Of a stretch of 37,109 nt of DNA, positions 30,605 to 37,109 are shown piece by piece; positions within the stretch are counted from its first letter, which is position 1; each line of letters opens with the position of its first letter. This DNA comes from Chara braunii (lineage: Eukaryota; Streptophyta; Charophyceae; Charales; Characeae): positions 112,189 through 149,297 of the forward strand of contig BFEA01000423.1 in NCBI GenBank assembly GCA_003427395.1, written 5' to 3'. The notes under the pieces were generated by a model, which was not told the DNA's origin, ran no database searches, and was given only the letters and a program-made list of their open reading frames with translations. The translations under genes and the position numbers were made by a program.

Positions 30605-30905
30605 TATATCTCCCCCTCCCCCTCCGTGTCCATCTTCCCCTCCCTCCCTCCCCCCTCCTCCTCTCCACTTCCCCCTTCTTCTCCCCCTCCTTCCCCTTCC
30701 GCTTCCCCTCTGCCTTCCTCTTCCTCTCCCCCTCCCTCTCCTTCTCCTCCCTCTTTGCCGCATCCTCTTCTTCTTTGTCATCTCCTCCTCCTCCTCCTCC
30801 TCCTTCTTCTTCTTCTTCTTCTTCTTCTTCTTCTTCTTCTACTTCCCCTTCTTCTTCTTCTTCTACTTTCCCTTCCTCTTCTTCTTCTTCTTCTTCTTCT
30901 TCCCC
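30605..30905. repeat. (TCC/TTC)n pyrimidine tract
   Basis: Near-pure pyrimidine on the plus strand. Every frame on both strands is open and low in complexity (Ser, Leu, Phe/Pro or Glu, Arg, Gly), so it gives no coding evidence. Confidence 0.9.
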
Positions 30906-30923
30906 ACGCCGGCTGAGACCGGC

Positions 30924-30992
30924 CCCTCCCTTATCTTCGTTGTCCATATTGGGACGTCCCTCCCTTATCTTCGTTGTCCATATTGGGACGTC
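30924..30992. repeat. 34 bp tandem duplication
   Basis: 'ccctcccttatcttcgttgt' followed by 'ccatattgggacgt' occurs twice in a row, just upstream of the protease gene. Confidence 0.85.
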
Positions 30993-31142
30993 GGCAGGCT
31001 CGTTCATTCTCCTCCTCCCGGTCCCCCTTCCTCTCGACGTCGTGTTGATGCTAATCTGCGGGGTTCTTTGTCTTACCGGCAGCCTGCTCTGCCTCATCGA
31101 CGGTGTTCGTCATTTACGCACCGACCCGGCCAGATCAGATCT

Positions 31143-31998
31143 GGCTTTCCAGTGGTGACCGATTCCGATCTGTGGGCAGATCTACGAAATGCTTGTGGCT
31201 TGACAGCCACAAATGTCTGCCTACAGGCTTATCAGCATCAAGGTTTTACTGCGTCTCAATTTGTTATGATTGCTTATCAGTTTGACACTGTTGAAAATCA
31301 GTTGTTGTATGACCATAATGGTCCACCTCCTGAGGGTAGGGAGTAACTATACTACCTCGGGAGGCTTTACTGTAAATGTCTTACAGTTAGCATTCCACGG
31401 TCGCCACCTGATGCGACGCCAGGCGATGACCTCAATAACCATCCGCATATTACTGCCTGTATTGTACACAGACCTGGGCATTATATGGCACTCATTCGTG
31501 CAGCTGCCCAGTGGGAACTGTGGGATGGTGGGATGATGATTCAGGCTATTTTCAACGTAAATGAATTTTTGCGTGCATTGCCGAATCATACTTTATTCTG
31601 GATTATTGACCGACTCTCGTGTGACACCTGTTGGGACCGAGATGCGGTGCGCCTTGGCTGTGGAATGCATCATCTATGCCATAGCCATTATCAATCTATT
31701 GCGACTGCCGCTGTCTGAACTGAAGGGTGTCCAAAATTTCCTCATTGTACACATCCCTATCACCCAGATATACGTTGTCCCTATCAGAACTGGATGATGC
31801 CGCACTGTGATGAACGTCCTGCTGTTTTTTTGACATGCATGTAGACAAGATGTCCTCTGTCAGGACTGTTTTGATGGGATGGTTCGTGCTAGCCGTCCTG
31901 CTGAATGCTGTGCTGGCGCAGCTCTCCTTGGGTATCCTTGTGAACATCCACATCATCCTCACCGTAGCTGTCCTATCTGCCGAGGTGGGGACGGATAA
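31143..31998 (+). pseudogene. Josephin-like cysteine protease with two RING-like fingers
   Basis: Frame 3 (open upstream to 30579 through low complexity) reads WADLRNACGLTATNVCLQAY, with the predicted nucleophile Cys at 31194-31196, then QGFTASQFVMIAYQFD. After a shift near 31340 frame 1 reads SGGFTVNVLQLAF. After a second shift near 31400 frame 3 reads ITACIVHRPGHYMALIR, with predicted His at 31479 and Asp in QWELWDG at 31524, ending TLFWII. Order and spacing match ataxin-3/Josephin deubiquitinases. It continues into a C-X2-C..CGMHHLC..H cluster (stop at 31716), then, after a shift at a T7 run (31824-31831), VLCQDCF..PCEHPHHPHRSCPICR, a RING-like end. Likely role: trimming ubiquitin and acting as a ligase; inferred. 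No start is certain. Broken by three shifts and two stops. Confidence 0.6.
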
Positions 31999-32081
31999 AG
32001 CCTTCGACACTACCGACAGATACGGAGTTGAAGAAAAAAAAAAAAAAAGAAAAAAAAAAAAGAAAGGAAAAATATGTTGAT

Positions 32082-32145
32082 CTGTGGGATGTGTTATTTG
32101 CTTTGTGGCAATTGGATTATCTGTGGGATGTGTTATTTGCTTTGT
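32082..32145. repeat. 38 bp tandem duplication
   Basis: 'tctgtgggatgtgttatttg' plus 'ctttgt' occurs at about 32082 and 32120. Confidence 0.8.
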
Positions 32146-32171
32146 TTGACTGATAGGCTTTCTTTCCCTTT

Positions 32172-32318
32172 CAGGTTTGGTTTCCTCCTTTTCTTTACCT
32201 CTTTGCCTTTTGGCTGCGTGCAATTGGGTCCTTGTGACACACGGGGATGGGGGCAGCCAGCGCTCAACCTGTCATCCACGTGGCTGGCCTTGTACGTAAG
32301 AGGTGATGAACAGGTGGG
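32172..32318 (-). repeat. Right inverted repeat of the 2.1 kb unit
   Basis: Reverse-complement partner of 30193-30350, from 'tttggctgcgtgca' out to 'gatgaacaggtgggg'. Confidence 0.75.
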
Positions 32319-32399
32319 GCTTTCCTTCCTTCCTTCTTTTCCTTTTCTTGTTTTGTCTTTTTCCGCCTTTGCGCTCCGATTCACAGTGTGATAATATAT

Positions 32400-33010
32400 T
32401 AATCAGAGGAGTTGGAGGGTGAGGCTGGTTACTAATAAAATACTTTTTTAAAGGCTTAAAAAATAATAATACTCCTTTGACCAGGTAAGTTAGATGCATA
32501 CTGCCGCTATTTGGACATATCGTGAACCGAAATGGGCAGGCCCTACCAGGTTCTCGCCAAAAACAATACCGTATGGGATTTTTTTTAAATCAAATTAGGT
32601 GAACGCGTCGAAGTTAGAGCAACGGCGAACCGATTTGGAATTCGGAAGAAGCTTCTTGGACCGGCAGATGGGAATTGGATGTTTTTTTTTATCAAATTAG
32701 GTGAACGCATCGAAGTTAGACAAACGGCAAACCGATTTGGAATTTCGTAGATGCTTCTTCGACCCGTAGATTGGAATCCGACATGTAGTCCAAGCGTTTT
32801 AGATTCTTGTAGAAGCTTCTTGGACCGGTAGTTCAGAATAGGACATCTTGTGAACCGATATGGACAGGTATTCTAGAAACTTGGACAGACCCACTGTGCC
32901 CTTCGTCAAAGGGCCGAACGATTTAGACTGACGAGAGCATAAATTGGTGGGGCCCACAGAAAGTCGTGCGTCGCTCACGTGTGTCCTGCACACATCCACC
33001 TAGGTACGGC
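32400..33010. repeat. Non-coding stretch with ~102 bp tandem duplication
   Basis: 32589-32690 and 32691-32790 share 'atcaaattaggtgaacgc', 'tcgaagttaga', 'accgatttggaatt' and 'gcttctt(g/c)gacc'. Words from this unit recur more weakly to 32880. Nothing coding seen. Confidence 0.75.
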
Positions 33011-33011
33011 T

Positions 33012-33241
33012 ACCCACGTGCATGCACTCTCGCGTGTGCTGCGTGCATCCATCAACCTGCATTCACTTCCGCCGAGCATCGACCCACTGGCCTTGTGCGT
33101 TCACGTGCCTGAGATACGGTTCACCTGCCTGAGATGGCGTTCACATGCCTGAGATGCTGTTCACGTGCCTGAGATGCCGTTCACGTGCCCGTGGGTTCGA
33201 TGATCTGATTGCACAAGAGAACCCACGTGCATGCACTCTCG
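33012..33241. repeat. 20 bp minisatellite with CACGTG cores
   Basis: At 33098-33190 the unit '(g)ttcacgtgcctgagat' repeats with an exact 20 bp period about five times. Most units hold CACGTG, the G-box/E-box core. A 21 bp word 'acccacgtgcatgcactctc' flanks the block at 33012 and 33221. It could bind bHLH/bZIP factors, but nothing nearby shows a regulated gene. Confidence 0.7.
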
Positions 33242-33545
33242 ATGATCTTTCGCCTCTGAACATCGTCAATGTGGTTGTACCTGCCTCTCGCCTAGGTGGA
33301 TGTGCAAAGGATGGATTAGAGAGGTGACACGAAACTTCGGCAAAGCTACAGTAATCGAGGCGAAGTTCTAGGTCGACAGTTTACGGGAGTAGCAGGCCCG
33401 TGATTCAGACGCATGTGACTAACATGCAAAATCGATTCCACTAAATTGATATCTTTGTTGGTCCCGATGGTGTACGCAGAATCTCAAATCGGTCGACTGT
33501 TGAACTAAATGTGGTATTGGCAATACTAATTTGTTAAATCAATCT
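33242..33545. other. No feature seen
   Basis: No gene, RNA or repeat recognised. Confidence 0.35.
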
Positions 33546-33725
33546 GCCTAACTCTGTCAGGCGTCCAAACTGTTAAATCAGTCTGTCCAAAATAGTCATC
33601 ATCTATCCCAAACTATATCCATTATGTCCAAAATGCTCATCGTTTCTCCCAACCTAAATCTGATATGTCCAAAATGCTCATCACTTATCCCAACCTATAT
33701 CGGCTGTCCAAATTGGTTCCGATCA
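33545..33725. repeat. ~36-40 bp minisatellite ('tgtccaaaatgctcatc')
   Basis: Three to four units carry 'tgtccaaaat(g/a)(c/g)tcatc' and 'tcccaacctatatc'. A related pair 'gttaaatca(a/g)tctg' lies just upstream. Confidence 0.75.
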
Positions 33726-34065
33726 TGTACTAAATAGGAAAATCGAACTGACCAATTTGGTTTGACGATTGTCCAATTGAATTTTTGTTTGTCCAAATCG
33801 CTTCGCCTTGGTCCCAACTTACCTGGTCAAAGGAGTAAATAAAATCCAATTTGATTTCTTGGTAGAGCCGTAGAAGTGAAGATCGGGGTTTATATAAATG
33901 AATGGCCCTGCATTTCTGTTGGAGATGTGGCTTGGAGAGCGGGGGAAGAGGGAGTTCGACAACCAGTACACCTAGCTCGTAGCGCTGCAGTGCGCTCCAA
34001 GCTTTTCCGAGCGGCCAGCGGCGCATTTTTTTGCTTTTTTGGCTCTCTCCCCCTTCTGCAAGGAA

Positions 34066-34376
34066 CATGAATGTGAGCGAAGTACAAAAATCCAAATTGC
34101 AAATCACGCTGAAGCCCAAGTAGTCAAACAAAGAGCAGATGGCACATTGGAACCAAGAAACCATTCATATGAGAACGATACAGCAGAATCGTGAGGTCAA
34201 TGTCCCAGCCCCCACACCAACAACAGAACCCAATGTAGCTCTCTCTCTGAACGGCGCTGGCGCCCTACCTACACTACTCCCTACAGCTACAACTACAGCA
34301 TGATCACAACCAGACGACTTGAAGACTAGCGTGCTTGACGTCAACACCAATGCCGACCTCCTCTCTGCACGCCAGG
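34066..34376 (+). pseudogene. Repeated ORF start, copy 1 (retroelement-like, broken)
   Basis: After 'caaggaac', ATG 34066 opens a frame with only two stops over ~100 codons: MNVSEVQKSKLQ, TAG, then HWNQETIHMRTIQQNREVNV, a Pro/Thr stretch (PAPTPTTEPN), TGA, and DDLKTSVLDVNTNADLLSARQ. It ends at a strong donor-like 'cgccag|gtaagt' at 34375/34376. The second copy at 36957 shares the same start context and 'EVQKSK..IQ(Q/K)NRE' pattern. Its repetition, Gln-rich charged composition and Pro/Thr-rich linker suggest the N-terminus of a retroelement Gag-like protein or a duplicated gene. I do not recognise the family. Confidence 0.4.
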
Positions 34377-35160
34377 TAAGTACCTCTGTTGCTCCCCACT
34401 CCTATCCCGTCTCCCCACTCTCGTGCCTCCTTCCCGAAGGCCACCTTCGCCTCCCTAACTCTCACTGCACCCAGCAGCCCGGCTATGGCTGCTGGCGCGC
34501 GCTGCCCTGCAGCGCCCCACACCTCTGCGCCCGCTAGCGCGCTGGCCACCTAGCGCAGCATGCACGCGCTCGCTACACAATGCAGCAGCGTGCCGACAAT
34601 GCCGCACCGACCAAGATCCCTTCCCCTGCGCCCAGACTGCCTATATGCCGTGGTAGGCGCGTGTGCGGCTCACTCTAGCCTGCGACTGGGCCCCGGTATC
34701 TGTGTCCAGGCCCAATGCAGATGGGGCCCAGACTTCACAGTTGCGCCCATCTGCCCAGGACGGATGTCCAGATTCAGATAGCGGGCCGGTTTCCCATTGG
34801 CACGCTCGGCCTCTTCGACGACAACGCTGCTTTTCGATTGGCCAGCGTCCAATGTGTGATGTGTCGGCCTCCCCTGGCTTGTGCCCAGGGCTCAACCAAC
34901 TGAGGCCCGGGGCTCAACTGCTTCTGCAGGAGTCTGGGCTTCACGATGCACTCCAACCAACTGGCGTGCTGCAACTGTCTGATACCAACTTCGCGAAATG
35001 CTGAAAGAAAGGCCTCTCGTGGATATTCTGGCCCGCCTTCACTTAGTGCGGGCATGGGGCTTGCTGGGGGCCTTAGCCCTGAACATATGCATGTCGGCAA
35101 GGCCCCAATGAGGGCTTAATCCTCACACTTCCCCATTCTGGTTCTTTTTTTCTTGTCCAG
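34377..35160 (+). other. Possible intron and decayed coding remains
   Basis: GC-rich with repeated 'gcgcgct/agcgcgct' words near 34490-34560. A protein-like stretch (LLLQESGLHDALQPTGVLQLSDTNFA) is readable at about 34918-35000, followed after a one-base shift by GYSGPPSLSAGMGLAGGL. A strong acceptor-like 'ttctttttttcttgtccag' ends at 35160. These may be later parts of the gene started at 34066, but I cannot join them reliably. Confidence 0.25.
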
Positions 35161-35330
35161 CCATTCCGGTTCTGTAGACCCAAGCTGCGAAACTCTCGGA
35201 GTAGGCGGCGAACATTTCTCTGCAAGGTTGAAATTTGTTGGAGAAGAGGGGACAGAGAATTGTGGCTGGGAAAGAGGGTGGGGGGGATGGGGGGCGGGGG
35301 GAGGGAAAGGGGAGGGAGAAGTGGAGACAG

Positions 35331-36210
35331 GTGATGAGAGAGAAGAAAAGACAAGCGAGAAGAGAAGAAAGGAAAAAAAGGGAGGGATTTGTTCATCTTC
35401 GCGTGTGAGGGATCTGTTCATCTTCGCGTGCGAGGGGTTGGAGATGGGTGGGGCAAGCGTTTGGTCCTCTTCTGCTGCGAAGGGAGGACAGACTGTGGGT
35501 GGAAGAGGGGGTAGTAGGGGGGTAAAGAGGGGCTTGGTGGGGGAGGGCAGGGGAGGTAGAAGGTGAGGGTATACTCACAGTAGCATTTCTTCAATATGCA
35601 TGAGGCTGCAATTGCGGCCTATCCTCGATGAATCTGACTTCAATCACGTCCAGAGCTTTGGCAAAAAGTCCTAGTGTGAGTATGCCCTGAGAAAGGTGAT
35701 GAGAGAGAAGAAAAGACAAGCGAGAAGAGAAGAAAGGAAAAAAAGGGAGGGATTTGTTCATCTTCGCGTGTGAGGGATCTGTTCATCTTCGCGTGCGAGG
35801 GGTTGGAGATGGGTGGGGCAAGCGTTTGGTCCTCTTCTGCTGCGAAGGGAGGACAGACTGTGGGTGGAAGAGGGGGTAGTAGGGGGGTAAAGAGGGGCTT
35901 GGTGGGGGAGGGCAGGGGAGGTAGAAGGTGAGGGTATACTCACAGTAGCATTTCTTCAATATGCATGAGGCTGCAATTGCGGCCTATCCTCGATGAATCT
36001 GACTTCAATCACGTCCAGAGCTTTGGCAAAAAGTCCTAGTGTGAGTATGCCCTGAGAAAGGTGATGAGAGAGAAGAAAAGGTGAGAAAAAGAAGAAAAGA
36101 AAGAAAAAAAAGACGAGGGATATGTGCATCTTCGCGTGTTAGGGGGGTTGGAAATGGGTTGGGGAAGCGTTTGGTCCTCTTCTCCTGCTTCGCTCGGAGG
36201 AAGGACAGTT
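35331..36210. repeat. 365 bp tandem duplication plus a third partial unit
   Basis: Units 35331-35695 and 35696-36060 appear identical. A diverged partial third unit runs from 36061 to about 36210. Identity of two copies means the duplication is very recent or an assembly artefact. Open frames repeat identically in each copy and are purine-rich chance frames. Confidence 0.9.
35567..35687. repeat. Short TIR element (MITE-like), 121 bp; second copy at 35932-36052
   Basis: It starts GGGTATACTCACAGTAG and ends CTAGTGTGAGTATGCCC, imperfect inverted ends. The copy at 35932-36052 results from the tandem duplication. A diverged relative lies at 28640-28722, so it is a dispersed family. Confidence 0.55.
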
Positions 36211-36274
36211 TTGTTTGCTGCCCTGGGAGGAGGTGGAGCGAAAGTTCTCTCTCACCTAACTGACCCCGCTCAGT

Positions 36275-36665
36275 TGCTACACCCTTGTTCAAATTCTGCT
36301 GGTCATCATCTGATTGCATCTGGATTTGAACTTGGGTTAGAAGATGAGCAAAATTCAGAATTATTTTATTGAATTTATTCTGTTCATCTCTGATTGCATC
36401 TGGATTTGAACTTGGGTCAGTAGATGAGCAAAATTCAGAATTATTTTATTGAATTTATTCTGTTCACCTGATTGCATCTGGATAGAATTATCTCATTCAG
36501 TGCATCTCTCTGATCGCATCTGGATTTGAACTTGGGCCAGTAGATCAGCAAAATTCATCATTATTTTGTTGAGTTTATTGAACTTTATTCTGTTCATCTG
36601 ATTGCATCTGGATTTGAACTTGGGTCACTAGATGAGCCAAATTCATAATTATTTTATTCTGCTAT
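36275..36665 (-). repeat. Tandem array of ~85 bp B-box-containing units
   Basis: 'ctgattgcatctggatttga' followed by 'acttgggt' occurs near 36309, 36392, 36511 and 36597 (a truncated unit near 36470). On the minus strand each contains 'cccaagttcaaatcc', a good B box, followed by 'agatgcaatcag'. Spacer 'agcaaaattcagaattattt' is shared. It is a SINE segment amplified in tandem. Confidence 0.7.
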
Positions 36666-36835
36666 TCATCTCTTATTGCATCTGAATTTGAACTGCTGAA
36701 ATACAGACCTGCGTTCAAAGCCAGATGCAATCAGAGATGAACAGAATGAAATGATTCTGAATTACCTAGGGCTGGTCATGAGATGAGATGACATCTCAAG
36801 CTCGTTGCCCATCAGATAAAAAAGAAAGAAAAGAA
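36650..36835 (+). repeat. SINE-like repeat with foldback junction and A-rich tail
   Basis: 36650-36687 and 36710-36750 form an inverted repeat ('attctg..cat(c)tctattgcatctgaatttgaac' against 'gttcaaagccagatgcaatc') around 'tgctgaaatacagacctgc'. The plus-strand body 'ggctggtcatgagatgag', 'catctcaagctcg' matches the SINE at 26230-26362, and the A-rich tail 'aaaaaagaaagaaaagaaaa' follows. Confidence 0.55.
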
Positions 36836-36956
36836 AATAGAATTGTCTCGCATGTCTGTGTTCTGGACATTTTATTCAATCTCTCCGTCTCTCTCTCGTG
36901 TCTCTCTCACGCTCACCCACAGAGACGATATTGTAAGGGCTTGTTCAGTGTGCAAG

Positions 36957-37109
36957 GAACATGAGTATGGACGAAGCACAGAAGTCCAGAATGCAAAATC
37001 ACACTGAAGTCCAAGTATTCAAAGCCAAAGCAGATAGCACATGGAACCGAGTAACCATCCCATTGAGAATGATACAGAAGAATCGTGAGTCAATGTCCAT
37101 GCCCAACAG
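36957..37109 (+). CDS. Repeated ORF start, copy 2 (runs off the window)
   Basis: After 'caaggaac' (same context as copy 1), one frame is open to the window end: MSMDEAQKSRMQ, then TEVQVFKAKADSTWNRVTI, then PLRMIQKNRESMSMPN. It lines up with copy 1 at 34066 residue by residue, with roughly 40% identity by eye and no stop. The alignment of the two copies, with many third-base differences, supports real coding ancestry. Family unknown; Gag-like N-terminus is one guess. It could be intact beyond the edge. Confidence 0.45.

Larger units (their letters stand above)
30193..32318 (+). mobile_element. Inverted-repeat-bounded unit carrying a protease-RING gene
   Basis: Ends 30193-30350 and 32172-32318 are inverted copies (~150 bp, about 80-85% identical by eye). 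Shared words include 'cctgttca', 'acctctt(g/a)cgtac', 'aggttgagcg', 'ctgcccccaccccgtgtgtcac'-like sequence, and 'cagccaaaaggcaaagagg'. Between them lie a (TCC/TTC)n tract and a broken gene encoding a Josephin-like protease plus RING-like fingers. This has the shape of a DNA transposon or captured-gene element. No transposase or target-site duplication is visible, so it may be non-autonomous, or two opposed copies of a short repeat flanking a gene. Confidence 0.55.

Noticed and set aside
30549-31097. Long Glu/Gly/Arg-rich and Ser/Pro/Leu-rich open frames on both strands
   Set aside because: They are artefacts of the (TCC/TTC)n tract; all frames are open and low in complexity.
31696-32223. 175-codon minus-strand open frame
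   Set aside because: It lies antisense to the RING-like region and the inverted repeat, with Phe and Thr/Ser runs and no recognisable domain.
33098-33190. CRISPR-like array
   Set aside because: Units abut with no unique spacers, and the context is eukaryotic.

Overview
This window reads as repeat-dense nuclear DNA from a eukaryote, most likely a charophyte (Chara-like) alga. The evidence is long microsatellites, assembly gaps (N) inside low-complexity DNA, GT-AG-like splice signals, tRNA-derived short repeats, nuclear-type 26S rRNA fragments, and a Penelope-like retroelement of the permuted type (GIY-YIG nuclease in front of the reverse transcriptase) that is known from the green lineage. 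The species is inference. I see no bacterial or organellar gene and no confidently intact host gene.

Layout. 1-7.6 kb: microsatellites, minisatellites, a short foldback repeat (1786-1950), two copies of a dispersed repeat with a ~200 bp internal tandem unit ('R1'), and a few weak exon or ORF candidates. 7.64-14.26 kb: one nearly full-length but decayed Penelope-like element (PLE) with ~400 bp direct terminal repeats (pLTRs). It carries a zinc-knuckle ORF1, a GIY-YIG domain and an RT domain. The RT is split by a 524 bp MITE-like insert, and each pLTR holds a hammerhead-ribozyme-like fold. 14.5-17 kb: more R1 copies and a degraded second PLE ORF1 on the minus strand. 17-21.2 kb: AT-rich decayed tandem repeats. 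22.3-23.0 kb: two nuclear LSU rRNA pseudogene pieces facing each other. 24.1-25.8 kb: assembly gap, one plausible acidic exon and a pyrimidine-rich tract. 26.2-28.2 kb: tRNA-like SINE heads placed around short foldback hairpins. 29.4-30.1 kb: decayed tandem array. 30.19-32.32 kb: a 2.1 kb unit bounded by ~150 bp inverted repeats that encodes a Josephin-like cysteine protease followed by two RING-like zinc fingers, now frameshifted. 32.5-37.1 kb: minisatellites, a 365 bp tandem duplication, a tandem B-box array, and two copies of an unrecognised ORF start (34.07 and 36.96 kb).

How the parts relate. Almost everything recognisable is mobile DNA or its remains. The PLE is a self-contained retroelement (nucleic-acid binding ORF1, endonuclease, RT, ribozyme in the terminal repeats). 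The inverted-repeat unit at 30.2-32.3 kb, with a deubiquitinase-like protease joined to RING-like fingers, is the strongest candidate for something undescribed. The foldback/tRNA-promoter repeats and R1 look like non-autonomous elements. Most alignments rest on family knowledge recalled without a database and need a search to confirm.
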